This document shows, piece after piece, positions 34,765 to 44,671 of a stretch of 64,000 nucleotides of DNA. This DNA is from Pararhizobium sp. (lineage in GTDB: Bacteria > Pseudomonadota > Alphaproteobacteria > Rhizobiales > Rhizobiaceae): positions 806,001 through 870,000 of the forward strand of contig CP051237.1 in the NCBI GenBank assembly GCA_017794825.1. Reading direction: 5' to 3'. A program made the translations under genes and the position numbers. Under the pieces are notes generated by a model. That model ran no database searches and was not told the origin of the DNA. It saw only the letters and a list, made by a program, of their open reading frames with translations. Numbering within the stretch: the stretch's first letter is position 1; each line of letters begins with the position of its first letter.

Positions 34765-36285
34765 ATGGCAGATGCGGATGCGAATGTCCTGATACTGAAT
34801 GAAGCCGACAATGTCGCGGTCGCTATCTCGATGATTCGCGAAGGAACCGTGATACCCGGTGGAGCGACGGCTCTGCAAAACGTGCCTCGCGGTCACAAGG
34901 TGGCTCTTGCCGCCATCCCGGCGAACAGCGCCGTGCGCAAATATGGTCAGGTCATCGGCTACGCCAAGGAAGACATCGCGCCCGGGACATGGCTGCACGA
35001 CCACAATGTCGGCATGGGCGAAGCCGAGCTGGACTATGCGATCGGCGCGGAAACCCGCCCGGTAGAGCAAGCGACCGCGAAAGCCACCTTTCGCGGCTTT
35101 CGCCGCGCCAACGGCAAGGTCGGCACGCGCAACTACATCGGCGTGCTCACCAGCGTGAACTGCTCCACCACGGTCGCCGCCGCCATTGTGGACGAGATCG
35201 AACGTTCCGGCGTGCTGCGGGACTATCCCAATATCGACGGCATCATCGCGCTGAAGCAGGTGCAAGGGTGCATCGTCGACAATTCGGGCACGATCTTCAC
35301 CATCCTGCGCCGCACGGTCTGGGGCTACGCTAGCAATCCCAACATGGGCGGAGCGCTGGTCGTGGGACTGGGTTGCGAGGGCTTCCAGATCCCGCGCCTG
35401 AAAGAAGCCTACGGAATTACCGAGAGCGAAACCTTTCGCACGATGACGATCCAGGAGGTCGGCGGCACGCGCAAGACCGTGGAAGCAGGGGTTGCGGCGA
35501 TCCGCGATATGCTGCCCGTCGTCAACGCGGTGGAACGCGAGGACGTCCCGGCCAGCGAACTCATCCTGGCCATGCAATGCGGCGGCTCGGACGGCTATTC
35601 CGGCATCACCGCCAACCCGGCGCTCGGCATCGCCTCCGATTTGCTGATTGCGCAGGGCGCAACCACTATCCTTTCGGAAACGCCGGAGATTTACGGCGCC
35701 GAACACCTTCTGACGCGCCGCGCCGTAAACCGGGACGTCGGCGAGAAACTGATCCAGCGCATCAGGTGGTGGGAGGATTACACCGCTCGCAACATGATGG
35801 AAATGAACAATAATCCGAGCCCCGGCAACAAGCTGGGCGGCCTGACCACAATTCTCGAAAAGTCTCTTGGCGCGGTAGCCAAGGGCGGCTCCGCCCCGCT
35901 TGAGGCGGTCTACGAATACGCCGAGCCAGTCACCGCAAGGGGCTTCGTCTTCATGGACACCCCCGGTTACGATCCGGTCTCGGCGACGGGACAGGTGGCT
36001 GGCGGGGCCAATGTGATGTGTTTCACAACCGGCCGCGGATCAGCCTACGGGAACAAGCCCTGCCCCTCGATCAAGATCGCCACCAACACGCCGATTTTCG
36101 AAAAGATGGAAGAAGACATGGATCTCAACGCCGGCGATGTCCTGCAGGGAACGTCGCTGGAAGCCAAGGGAAAAGAAATTTTCGACATGATCCTGCGGGT
36201 GGCTTCCGGTGAGCGAACGAAATCGGAAGCTCTCGGCTATGGCTCGAACGAATTCGCGCCCTGGCATATCGGAGCCGTCATGTAA
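34765..36285 (+). CDS. UxaA-family sugar-acid dehydratase (altronate/galactarate dehydratase type)
   Basis: This 506-residue protein fuses the N-terminal SAF-like domain (residues ~10-95) and the C-terminal UxaA/GarD catalytic domain (GFRRANGKVGTRNYIGVLTSVNCS, and AMQCGGSDGYSGITANPALG). These iron-dependent enzymes remove water from hexonates or hexarates such as D-altronate and galactarate. AAGGGAGGA precedes the ATG at 34765 closely. It starts an operon with an RraA-like gene and a TAXI-TRAP importer, consistent with uptake and breakdown of an acidic sugar or related acid (inference). The real substrate is unknown. Confidence 0.9.
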   Translation: MADADANVLILNEADNVAVAISMIREGTVIPGGATALQNVPRGHKVALAAIPANSAVRKYGQVIGYAKEDIAPGTWLHDHNVGMGEAELDYAIGAETRPVEQATAKATFRGFRRANGKVGTRNYIGVLTSVNCSTTVAAAIVDEIERSGVLRDYPNIDGIIALKQVQGCIVDNSGTIFTILRRTVWGYASNPNMGGALVVGLGCEGFQIPRLKEAYGITESETFRTMTIQEVGGTRKTVEAGVAAIRDMLPVVNAVEREDVPASELILAMQCGGSDGYSGITANPALGIASDLLIAQGATTILSETPEIYGAEHLLTRRAVNRDVGEKLIQRIRWWEDYTARNMMEMNNNPSPGNKLGGLTTILEKSLGAVAKGGSAPLEAVYEYAEPVTARGFVFMDTPGYDPVSATGQVAGGANVMCFTTGRGSAYGNKPCPSIKIATNTPIFEKMEEDMDLNAGDVLQGTSLEAKGKEIFDMILRVASGERTKSEALGYGSNEFAPWHIGAVM

Positions 36286-36388
36286 CCACCGGATTTGGCA
36301 AAGCGAGGATCTTGATCGCCGACAGGGCATTCTCTCCTGTGCGAAACTCGGTTAAAGCTCTGGCCGAAGCCAAAGAGGAACTCCGACC

Positions 36389-37111
36389 ATGTCCGAATCC
36401 GAGACGCCAACGCTCGACGCCGATGCGATCGAAATCCTGAAGAAGGTTACGACCGCGACCCTGACGACGATCCTGCTGAAGAAAGGGCTGCGCAATGTGT
36501 GGATGCGCGGCGCGATGCCGCTGCGACCCGGCCAGGAACGCGTGGTGGGGCCAGCTTTCACCTTTCGCTTTGTTCCGGCCCGCGAGGATCTCGCGACGCC
36601 GGCGAGCTGGGGCAGCCCGATCTCGACGCGGGCTGCAATCGAGGCAATGCCCGAAAGCGCCTTTGCCGTCATCGACGCCATGGGGATAGCCGACGCCGGC
36701 GTGTTCGGAGACATTCTCTGCGCCCGCATGGTCAAGCGCCGGGCGGCCGGCATGGTAACGGACGGCGTGGTCCGAGATCTCGAAGGCGTTCTGGGAACGG
36801 GATTGCCTGTCTGGTGCCGGGGCGCAGCCGCGCCGCCCTCGGTCGCCGGCCTGACGTTCGTCGGCTGGGAAGAGACCGTCGGCTGCGGCGGGGTCTGCGT
36901 CATACCCGGCGACATCGTGGTGGCTGACAGGGACGGCGCAGTTCTGATCCCCAAAGCCTTTCTCGGTGACATTCTTAAAGAAGCGCCCGAACAGGAGCGT
37001 CTGGAGGGCTGGATCGTGACGGAGGTCGAACGCGGCGAGAAACTGCCGGGGCTTTACCCGATGAATGACGGGACCCGCGCACGCTACGACCACTGGAAGA
37101 AAGGCCGGTAG
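36389..37111 (+). CDS. RraA-like protein (probable class II aldolase/decarboxylase)
   Basis: This 240-residue protein has the RraA fold signature: GPAFTFRFVPARED, AVIDAMGIADAGVFGDILCARMVKRRAAGMVTDGVVRD with the conserved Gly-Asp-x-x-x and Arg-Asp, and PGDIVVADRDGAVLIPK. Outside enterobacteria these proteins often act as 4-hydroxy-4-methyl-2-oxoglutarate type aldolases or oxaloacetate decarboxylases rather than RNase E inhibitors; the catalytic Arg-Asp pair is present here. Beside a dehydratase, an aldolase or decarboxylase for the resulting 2-oxo acid is the best guess. Confidence 0.88.
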   Translation: MSESETPTLDADAIEILKKVTTATLTTILLKKGLRNVWMRGAMPLRPGQERVVGPAFTFRFVPAREDLATPASWGSPISTRAAIEAMPESAFAVIDAMGIADAGVFGDILCARMVKRRAAGMVTDGVVRDLEGVLGTGLPVWCRGAAAPPSVAGLTFVGWEETVGCGGVCVIPGDIVVADRDGAVLIPKAFLGDILKEAPEQERLEGWIVTEVERGEKLPGLYPMNDGTRARYDHWKKGR

Positions 37112-37438
37112 TGGCCGCTCCGCGCCGCAAGCTCAAGCAACTGTCGGATATTAAACCTTCGTCGTAGAGGGCTAACGTGACGGTTTTGACAACTCATCAG
37201 CGACAGGCCACCTGCGCTCAAATGAAAAAGGCCTAAAACACAGCAAAAATAATGACCTGGCGGCATTGCCGGCGGCGCGAACGCCAGGTCCCCACAAATT
37301 TGAAGATTAACCATCGTTTGCGCCGGACCATGAATCCGGATTGCTTATTCTGCTTGAATCCCCAAAGCTGCCTGTTAGTTTGCAGGACCGGGATGGAGCG
37401 CAAACACAGAAATCCATTCCACAAAACGGGAGGCACCC
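37112..37438 (+). promoter_or_regulatory. Gap before TAXI transporter with a long-loop hairpin
   Basis: In this 327-base gap no gene is visible. GACCTGGCG at 37254-37262 pairs perfectly with CGCCAGGTC at 37282-37290 over a 19-base loop that itself contains GCCGGC. No T-run follows, so it is not a clear terminator. The gap suggests the transporter genes have their own promoter. Confidence 0.35.
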
Positions 37439-38398
37439 ATGAAACTGTTGAAGTATATCGCTTTTGCCGCGGCGCTCGTCGCAACACCGGCGCTGGCGCA
37501 GACGCAACTTTCGATCGCTACCGGCGGCACTGGCGGCGTCTACTACCCGATGGGCGGCGGACTTGCCGAAATCATCAACAAGCATGTCGAAGGCTACAAC
37601 GCCACGGCGGAAGTCACCGGCGCATCGGTCGAGAATATGGGTCTGATCGCCACCGGCGATGCGGACCTGGCGATCGCTCTGGCCGACACGGTACAGCAGG
37701 CCTATTCAGGCACCGGACGCTTCGACGGCCAGCAATTGCCGATGATCCGCGCGATCGGATCGCTCTACGCAAACATGGTGCAGATCGTGACGCTTGCCGA
37801 TTCCGACGTCAAATCGATCGAAGACATTCCCGGCAAGCGGGTTTCCGTCGGCGCGCCGGGTTCGGGCACCGAAGTCAATACGATGACCCTTCTCAACGCC
37901 AACGGCATCTCGTTCGACGACTTTACGGTTGAACGGCTGAACTTCAACGAAACCGCAGACGCCCTGAACAATGGCGATGTCGATGTCGGTTTCTGGAGCG
38001 TCGGCGCCCCGACCTCGTCGATCCTCAACCTCGCCACGACCAACAATATCCGCATGATACCGCTCACCCAGGCGCAGATCGACGCGGCGGTCGGCCAGGA
38101 TCCGGTCATGGCGCCGCTTGCTCTGCCTGCCGGCACTTACAACGGCGTGAGCGAAGAAACCCCGACCATCGGCGTTCCGAACGTGCTGGTCGTGTCTTCT
38201 GAAATGGACGAGGACGCGGTCTACGAAATCACCAAGGCGATGTACGAAAACATCAAGGAACTGCAGGCCGTGCATCCGGCGGCGAACGAAACCACCGTCG
38301 CCTTCACGATGGCTGCGACTCCCGTGCCGCTGCATCCCGGCGCTATCCGGTATTTCGAAGAAATCGGCGCCGAGATTCCCGCAAAACTGCGCCAGTGA
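37439..38398 (+). CDS. TAXI-family TRAP transporter substrate-binding protein
   Basis: This 319-residue periplasmic protein has a signal peptide (MKLLKYIAFAAALVATPALA) and the TAXI opening LSIATGGTGGVYYPMGGGLAEIINK, followed by GDADLAIALADTVQQAYSGTG and PGKRVSVGAPGSGTEVNTM. TAXI proteins deliver organic acids or amino acids to fused TRAP permeases. The three genes 37439-40826 overlap and form one unit. GGGAGG lies 8 bases before the ATG. Confidence 0.95.
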   Translation: MKLLKYIAFAAALVATPALAQTQLSIATGGTGGVYYPMGGGLAEIINKHVEGYNATAEVTGASVENMGLIATGDADLAIALADTVQQAYSGTGRFDGQQLPMIRAIGSLYANMVQIVTLADSDVKSIEDIPGKRVSVGAPGSGTEVNTMTLLNANGISFDDFTVERLNFNETADALNNGDVDVGFWSVGAPTSSILNLATTNNIRMIPLTQAQIDAAVGQDPVMAPLALPAGTYNGVSEETPTIGVPNVLVVSSEMDEDAVYEITKAMYENIKELQAVHPAANETTVAFTMAATPVPLHPGAIRYFEEIGAEIPAKLRQ

Positions 38399-38862
38399 CA
38401 CTGACGCTCAAAGGAGGGCTTCTGGCCCTCCTTCTCATGTCGCAACCAGCCGCCGCAGGAATGCTGACTGCAACACTGATCGATGGCGCCGAAGTCGCGC
38501 GCCTGCCCGTGCCCGAAGGCGAAGGGTGGTGCGTTCTCTGGCGCCATTCCGTGCAGGGCTTCGAGGTAAAGGACTGCTACGAAAACCGCGCGGGCCACAT
38601 GGTGCTCGTACGTTCGCACCAGCCGGACTTCGCGGCCGGGCTCGGGCATGTGATAGGCCGGGGCCGGCAGGTTTCGGACGGCGAAGGCGGCTACTGGATC
38701 GAGGATATCGACGAGCCGGTGCCGCAGGACTCCTACATTCTCAGACCTGGAAGCATGGCCGTGAACCACCGGCTGAGCGCGGCGTCCGGCGAAGTCTCGC
38801 TGTCGGCCCTCGCCGCCCATGCCCGGGTGCGCATAACGCTTGAACCCGGAGACGGCGAATGA
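38395..38862 (+). CDS. DUF1850 protein of the TAXI-TRAP transporter
   Basis: This 155-residue protein starts at GTG 38395, overlapping the binding-protein stop by 4 bases. It has a signal-like N-terminus (LLALLLMSQPAAAG) and the DUF1850 pattern LWRHSVQGFEVKDCYE, HQPDFAAGLGHVIGRG and HRLSA. DUF1850 genes are found in TAXI-TRAP operons, but the molecular role is not known; a periplasmic or membrane-linked accessory of transport is likely. Confidence 0.85.
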   Translation: MTLTLKGGLLALLLMSQPAAAGMLTATLIDGAEVARLPVPEGEGWCVLWRHSVQGFEVKDCYENRAGHMVLVRSHQPDFAAGLGHVIGRGRQVSDGEGGYWIEDIDEPVPQDSYILRPGSMAVNHRLSAASGEVSLSALAAHARVRITLEPGDGE

Positions 38863-40826
38863 GCGAAGAAACACAATACGGTCAGCCGAAAATCGTCCTT
38901 CGCGCAATCACCGTCGTCGGAATCCTGCTGTCGCTGTTTCAGCTCTACGCATCGGGCATCCAGCCGCTTGGACTGTTCATCCTGCGCCCGATCCATCTGG
39001 GCTTTATCCTCGTTCTCTGTTTCCTGATGCTGCCGGTAACCGGCGACCGCCCTCGCGGCGTCATCGGGTGGGCGATAGACGGGCCGCTTATCCTGTGCGG
39101 CGTGCTTGCCGGCTACTGGGTGCCGTCGCATATCGACATCATCGCCAACGCCATCATCCCCCGCCAGATCGACGTCATCGTCGGCATCATTACGGTTCTG
39201 GTGGTGCTCGAGGCGACCCGCCGCGCCATCGGCATGGGTCTGACGATCATCGGCGTCGTGTTCATCATTTACGCATTCGCCGGCAACCGCGGCGAATTGC
39301 CCTGGCTCTCCGACTTCATGCCCGGTATTCTCAATCACCGCGGCTACACGATCGACCGGCTGGCAAGCCAGTTGACGCTGGGCGCGGAGGGCCTGTTCGG
39401 CCTGCCGATCGGGGTTGCGGCGACCTTCATTTTCGTCTTCGTGCTGTTTGGCGCGTTTCTCGAAGTCACCGGCGCGGGCAAGTTCTTCATCGATCTCGCC
39501 TATGCCGCGACCGGACGCCAGCGCGGCGGCCCGGCCAAGGCGGCGGTCATCGCCTCCGCCGGCATGGGGTCGATCAGCGGTTCGGCCATCGCCAACGTGG
39601 TGACAACGGGCGCCTTCACGATCCCGCTGATGAAACGACTGGGATACCGGCCGGCGCAAGCCGGAGGCATCGAAGCCGCCGCCTCGACCGGCGGCCAAAT
39701 CATGCCGCCACTGATGGGCGCCGGCGCCTTCCTGATCAGCGAATTCACGCGCATTCCCTACATCGAGATCGTCATGATCTCGATCTTCCCCGCGTTTCTC
39801 TATTTCGGTTCGGTGTACCTGCTCGTCCACATCGCCGCCGTGAAGCAGGGCATGAAGGGCATTCCGTCCGAGGAACTGCCTCGGGTGCGCGAGGTGCTGG
39901 CGGAAGGCTGGCATTTCCTGCTGCCGCTGGTCGTGCTCGTCTGGCTGCTGGTTGTCGGCTACTCGCCGATGCGCGTCGGCTTCTACGCCATCCTTGCCGT
40001 CATCGCCGCCGCGGCGGTGCGGGGTTTGTACAATTACGCTACGAACGAACCGACGCTGGACGGCCTGGTCGCGCTGGCGAAGGCCGGGCTGATGAAGACG
40101 CTCGAAGCGCTCGAACTCGGCGCGCGCAACGCGGTTCCCGTGTCGATGGCCTGCGCGGTTGCGGGCATCGTCGTCGGCGTGGTGGGGCTGACGGGGCTTG
40201 GCCTGAAGTTCTCCGCAATGATGCTCGCCTTCTCTGGCGGCCACTTGCTCCTCGCGCTTATCCTTGTCGTGATCGCAAGTCTTATCCTCGGCATGGGTCT
40301 GCCGGTCACGGCAGCCTATATCGTCCTGATCATCCTGGTCGGTCCGGCGCTGACCAGCGAGTTCGGCGTGCCGCTGCTGATCGCGCATCTCGTCGTGTTC
40401 TGGTGGAGCCAGGATTCCAACGTGACGCCCCCGGTGGCCCTTGCAGGCTTCGCGGGGGCGGCGATCGCGAACGCCAGTCCGACCGAGACGTCCGTGCAGG
40501 CCTGGAAATACGCCAAAGGCCTGTATCTCATTCCGCTCTTCATGGTCTACAACCCGTCGATCATCGAAGGCGGGCCGATTTTGCTTGTGCTGTGGAACGG
40601 CCTGATCGTCATACTCGCCCTGGCCGCCTTCGCCGCCGCGCTGGAGGCTTTCCTGTTCGGACCGATCCCTCTCTGGCAGCGCGTGCTGATCATCCCTGGC
40701 GTGATTGCCATATTCTGGCAGTCGATCCCCATCGAGGCCGCCGGCGCGGCGCTCATCTTCGCGCTGTTCGCCCTGAACTGGCACAGCGCCCGAAAACAGG
40801 CCGGGCCGGTTCAATCTTCGACATAG
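38859..40826 (+). CDS. TAXI-type TRAP transporter fused permease (small and large subunits)
   Basis: This 655-residue membrane protein fuses the DctQ-like and DctM-like parts, as usual for TAXI-TRAP systems. The N-terminal membrane helices (about residues 15-150) precede the DctM core with FIFVFVLFGAFLEVTGAGKFF, GSISGSAIANVVTTGAFTIPLMK, ASTGGQIMPPLMGAGAFLI and GMGLPVTAAYIVLIILVGPAL. The ATG overlaps the DUF1850 gene by 4 bases. Transport is powered by an ion gradient. Confidence 0.95.
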   Translation: MSEETQYGQPKIVLRAITVVGILLSLFQLYASGIQPLGLFILRPIHLGFILVLCFLMLPVTGDRPRGVIGWAIDGPLILCGVLAGYWVPSHIDIIANAIIPRQIDVIVGIITVLVVLEATRRAIGMGLTIIGVVFIIYAFAGNRGELPWLSDFMPGILNHRGYTIDRLASQLTLGAEGLFGLPIGVAATFIFVFVLFGAFLEVTGAGKFFIDLAYAATGRQRGGPAKAAVIASAGMGSISGSAIANVVTTGAFTIPLMKRLGYRPAQAGGIEAAASTGGQIMPPLMGAGAFLISEFTRIPYIEIVMISIFPAFLYFGSVYLLVHIAAVKQGMKGIPSEELPRVREVLAEGWHFLLPLVVLVWLLVVGYSPMRVGFYAILAVIAAAAVRGLYNYATNEPTLDGLVALAKAGLMKTLEALELGARNAVPVSMACAVAGIVVGVVGLTGLGLKFSAMMLAFSGGHLLLALILVVIASLILGMGLPVTAAYIVLIILVGPALTSEFGVPLLIAHLVVFWWSQDSNVTPPVALAGFAGAAIANASPTETSVQAWKYAKGLYLIPLFMVYNPSIIEGGPILLVLWNGLIVILALAAFAAALEAFLFGPIPLWQRVLIIPGVIAIFWQSIPIEAAGAALIFALFALNWHSARKQAGPVQSST

Positions 40827-40845
40827 ATTTCCGAAAGCCAGCCTG

Positions 40846-41424
40846 GTGGGTATCCTGACCTTCAGCATCAACGTCACTCTGGACGGTTGTGTCGACCACC
40901 GGGTTGGGATCGCCGACGACGAGACACACGCTTTCTTCACCGATCTCATGAACGAGAACGGCGCGATGCTTTGGGGCCGCGTCACCTACGAAATGATGGA
41001 GAGCTACTGGCCGATGGTCGCCCGGGGCGAGGTGGACGCGCCGCCAGCGATGCGTGCGTGGGCGGACTACCTGGAGACCAAGCCGAAATACGTGGCGTCA
41101 TCGACGCGAAAGGACTTCCCGTGGACCAACAGCCACCACCTTGAAGGTGATCTGCAATCCGGCGTACAGAAACTGAAAGACGCAACCCCGGACGGCGTAC
41201 TCCTTGGCAGCGGCAAGCTCGCGGCTGAACTGGATCGGCTGGATTTGATCGACGAGTACAAATTCCTCGTCCACCCCAGGATCATCGGCCACGGCCCCAC
41301 CCTTTACGAGATCGGCTTGCCGAGCCCGCGACATCTGGAGCTTGTCTCGTCGAGACCGCTGCACAACGGCGTTATTGCGATGCACTACCGGCGCGGACAG
41401 ACGAACGACGCAACGCCACGTTAA
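40846..41424 (+). CDS. Dihydrofolate reductase-like protein (RibD C-terminal domain family)
   Basis: This 192-residue protein starts at GTG 40846 and belongs to the stand-alone RibD/DHFR-like reductases: LTFSINVTLDGCVDHR, AMLWGRVTYEMM, KYVASSTRKDF, LLGSGKLAAELDRLDLIDEYKFLVHPRIIGHG. The fold binds NADPH, but the substrate of these free-standing members is generally unknown. It follows the TRAP permease by 19 bases but is not clearly related to transport. Confidence 0.88.
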   Translation: MGILTFSINVTLDGCVDHRVGIADDETHAFFTDLMNENGAMLWGRVTYEMMESYWPMVARGEVDAPPAMRAWADYLETKPKYVASSTRKDFPWTNSHHLEGDLQSGVQKLKDATPDGVLLGSGKLAAELDRLDLIDEYKFLVHPRIIGHGPTLYEIGLPSPRHLELVSSRPLHNGVIAMHYRRGQTNDATPR

Positions 41425-41434
41425 GTTTCAACGG

Positions 41435-44400
41435 CTAGTTACCCATCTGGTTCAAGAGGTTCTTGATCAGATCCCGCGGCTCGTCGCCCGAGCCATTCTG
41501 CTTTTCCGGCAATACTGCGTCGAGGGCCTGGTCCGTCAAGCTTCGCTCAGGCTGCTGGACGGGCGCGTCGTTTGCAGACGCCGTGCGAAGCGGATTTGGC
41601 TGCGGGATCGGCACAATCTCGATCGGCGGCACGAGCTCAGGGTTTTCCACCCCTGCAGGAGGCTCGGCGCTGACAGACTGCTCCCGAACCACCGGAGCAT
41701 CGGATTGTCCGTCGCCGGTCGGCAAAGCCGCCTGACGGTTCGTTCTTTCCTGCCGGTTTGAGCCGCCCCTGTTGAGAACGCCCTGAAGCAGCGAATTGAC
41801 CAGATCACCGGTTTCGCCGGACGTCTCTCCGGATGCGTTTCCGCCGCTGTTTCCGAGTTGCTGGATGACGCCTGTGATCACTTTGTCAGCGCCGGCGTTC
41901 TCCCCGCCGGTCAGAAGGTCCGTTATGGAGCCGGCGTTTCCGGAGGCGCCGCCGGCAAGGCCGCCGACCAGGCTGCCGAGACCTGAAAGCGTCTGAAGGG
42001 CTTCAGCCGGATTGGAGAGAATATTGCTGATATCCGGATAAATGCGCGGGCCGGACAACGGCCCACTGACGATGATCGGCATGCCGAGACCCGCTACGTC
42101 GAATTCACCGCCCTGCCCATTGAGAGAACGCACCACCCGCGGGTTCAGGCGCATGTCGATGGTTTGATCCGCAAGATCGACCGAGCCCGTTCCGTCCATC
42201 CGCACCAGCGGCCCAAGCAGTTTCAGATCGTCGGTTTTGGCCACGCCCTTGGCGACCGCGAAAGTCACCGACAGTTCGGTGAATTCCGTCTTGTCTCCGG
42301 CGTCCTGCTCAGCGCTTCCGCTCGAAATCAGCGACTGGACATTGCTGAAGAGCTTGGCGACATCAACGCCCCGGATTGCCCCGTCGGAGAAGACCACGCG
42401 CGCCTCGCCGTCGAGCGAGCGCGCAAGAGCATAGGTGTCGCCGCCGGCGCCCTTGAGCGAGACAGCGGCGTCGAGCGCGCCTTCAAGTCTTGTAAATCCG
42501 GCCGCGTCGACAAGAAACGGCATGGCGCTGACACTGGCGAGCCTGGCGGAGATATCGACAGCCGGCGTCCCGGTTCCGTCCGCGACGACCTCGGCTGAAA
42601 CCGCGCCGTCGTAAAAGCCTGCTTCCGGAACAGTGAGACGCGCGACGCCGTCCTTGACCGACAGGGTAGCTGTGGCGGGTCCAGCCTTCACGTCACCATA
42701 TCCGATGCGGTCCGCCTTCAACGTTATGTCGGCGTCGAGATCGCGCAGCGCGGACAGGTCGACGGGGGTCGTGGACTGCGATGCGGAAGCCGGAGCGGCG
42801 GCCGGACCTCCCCCGTTGGTCTCGCCGCCTGCGCCGGTCAGTTTGGCGAAATCCAGCGTGTCGACGGCAAGCGACGCCGTGATGGTTGTCTTTCCGGCCA
42901 TACTAACGGATGCGCTGCCGGTCGCCGTCATGTCGTCCAGCGTTATCCGCGCATTGTCGAGCGACACCCTGTCGCTGGTTGCAGCAATCGCGCCGCTATA
43001 GGCAAAACGGCCGAGCGGGGTTCCCGGATCATTGTTGAGCCAGCGCAGAAGCCCGCTCAGCGACGCGGTCTCGATCGAGGCGTTGCCATTGGCGCTGCCG
43101 TCGAGACCGACGGTCCCGGAAAAGCGCGCGTCGACTGGCTTTGACCTGATTTCGACCGTCAGCGGTCCCGGCTGTCCGCTCAAAAGCCCCGCGAGTGCGA
43201 CCGACGTCGAAAGTCCCACCGTCTCGCCATTCCAGTTCATAGTCCCTGACACATCGACGGGGTTTGCTATATCCGATACTTCCGCCCTGATATTCAGCCC
43301 GGTTATGTTTTCCGCGCCCGGTCCGATCGCCGACGCCAGTTCGGGAACAACAGCCGCGCCGTCGGCGATCGTCACCACGCCCTTCATGTTCACCGATTTG
43401 CGGATCGTGTCTTCATCCAGACCGTAGAAGGCGTATTGCAAGTCGGAGCCGAGCCTTCCCGTCAGCGGCGTCGAAACACCGGAGAGTTGCATCAGGCTTG
43501 CGATATCGATGCCGGAGAGTTGCGCATAGCCCCGGATGGCCGGCGTTGCAGGATTGAAATCCGCCCGAACACCGGTCTTGAGCCCGCCACCGGCGACCTG
43601 CTGCGAGACGACCGTCGCATCCAACTCGCCATCCTTGAGCGTGGCCTGCACCGCGACGCCTTGCGCAATGGCGTCGCCGGCCTGCAGGGCTTCGGCCTGA
43701 AGATTGAAGTCGACGTCGAACTGCCTGAGCGCGGAAAGGTCCGGCGCCCCGCCGCCATTGCCTGCGGCGGCGTCATTCGCCTCGCCCTCGCCAGCTTCCG
43801 GTTCGAACGCCGCATAGTCGAGCACGCCGGCCCTGATGCTGACGCTGACATGATCACGGGTTCCCGGCGTATAGGCCGCGTCCAGCCGCATCGGCTGGCC
43901 TGCGCTCGTGATCTCGCCATCGGCGACCCGGTAACTTCCGTCTTCGGCCAACTGGATCGATCCGCTGACGCTGACGCTTTCCACGGCCGGATGGGGCGGC
44001 GGCTGCATGGTTCCGGAGAAAGCGAACTGGGACGGCTGCCTGTTCAGAAGGTCGCGAAGAGAACCGATCTCGCCTTCGAACGTCATGGCTGTTCCATCGA
44101 CCGTTCCGGAGAAAGCGAGCTTCGTCGGCTTCTCGATGCCTGGAACCGCCAGGTCGAGGTTCAGATCGCCGGCGATCCGCCGGACGCCGGCTCCACGGTC
44201 TTCCAGCACCTCTCCATCGCGGATGCGGATACGATCGATCGTGAGCTTTTCGAGATAGCCGGCGGCCATTTCGAACACGTCTTCTTCTTGTCCCGTCTGG
44301 GGCGCATCTGCGGAGGATGGCGCTGCGGAATCGGATAGGGTGATTTGCGGTTTTTCGAGTTCAATCCCGGTAATCTGGATTCTGTCCGACAGCAGCGACA

Positions 44401-44671
44401 TCACCCGAACGGATGCGACCACCTTGCCGGCATTGGCGGCAACCGCCTTGTCCGCCGAGAGATAGGCGACGTCGCTTGCAACAATTCCAAAGTCGGGAAA
44501 GACGGAAAAACGAACCGGTCCGGCAAGCGTGATGTCGGCGCCGGACGCCGACGACACCTGCCGCGCGATCATGCTTCTGAGCGAGTCGGAGCCGAAAGCG
44601 AGCGGCAGCAGGTATATAACGCCAGCAAACAGAAGCGCCAGCGCCGCCACGGCTGCCAGGACCTTTTTCAT
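41435..44671 (-). CDS. Large AsmA-family protein
   Basis: This 1078-residue protein has an N-terminal membrane anchor (MKKVLAAVAALALLFAGVIYLLPLAF) and the AsmA start region (ARQVSSASGADITLAGPVRFSVFPDFGIVASDV). A long periplasmic beta-rich body follows, with the C-terminal AsmA_2 pattern (near residue 760, ALARSLDGEARVVFSDGAIRGVDVAKLF, and GTGSVDLADQTIDMRLNPRV). The last ~180 residues are a low-complexity Gly/Asn/Ser/Pro-rich tail. AsmA-like proteins take part in lipid transport or outer-membrane assembly. The ATG at 44671 has GGGGAG 10 bases before it; a GTG two codons upstream is closer to that site. Confidence 0.9.
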   Translation of the reverse strand: MKKVLAAVAALALLFAGVIYLLPLAFGSDSLRSMIARQVSSASGADITLAGPVRFSVFPDFGIVASDVAYLSADKAVAANAGKVVASVRVMSLLSDRIQITGIELEKPQITLSDSAAPSSADAPQTGQEEDVFEMAAGYLEKLTIDRIRIRDGEVLEDRGAGVRRIAGDLNLDLAVPGIEKPTKLAFSGTVDGTAMTFEGEIGSLRDLLNRQPSQFAFSGTMQPPPHPAVESVSVSGSIQLAEDGSYRVADGEITSAGQPMRLDAAYTPGTRDHVSVSIRAGVLDYAAFEPEAGEGEANDAAAGNGGGAPDLSALRQFDVDFNLQAEALQAGDAIAQGVAVQATLKDGELDATVVSQQVAGGGLKTGVRADFNPATPAIRGYAQLSGIDIASLMQLSGVSTPLTGRLGSDLQYAFYGLDEDTIRKSVNMKGVVTIADGAAVVPELASAIGPGAENITGLNIRAEVSDIANPVDVSGTMNWNGETVGLSTSVALAGLLSGQPGPLTVEIRSKPVDARFSGTVGLDGSANGNASIETASLSGLLRWLNNDPGTPLGRFAYSGAIAATSDRVSLDNARITLDDMTATGSASVSMAGKTTITASLAVDTLDFAKLTGAGGETNGGGPAAAPASASQSTTPVDLSALRDLDADITLKADRIGYGDVKAGPATATLSVKDGVARLTVPEAGFYDGAVSAEVVADGTGTPAVDISARLASVSAMPFLVDAAGFTRLEGALDAAVSLKGAGGDTYALARSLDGEARVVFSDGAIRGVDVAKLFSNVQSLISSGSAEQDAGDKTEFTELSVTFAVAKGVAKTDDLKLLGPLVRMDGTGSVDLADQTIDMRLNPRVVRSLNGQGGEFDVAGLGMPIIVSGPLSGPRIYPDISNILSNPAEALQTLSGLGSLVGGLAGGASGNAGSITDLLTGGENAGADKVITGVIQQLGNSGGNASGETSGETGDLVNSLLQGVLNRGGSNRQERTNRQAALPTGDGQSDAPVVREQSVSAEPPAGVENPELVPPIEIVPIPQPNPLRTASANDAPVQQPERSLTDQALDAVLPEKQNGSGDEPRDLIKNLLNQMGN

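Noticed and set aside
38733..40985. Long minus-strand frame of 750 codons
   Set aside because: It is antisense to the TRAP permease; the Arg/Asp/His-rich sequence is typical of antisense of a membrane gene.
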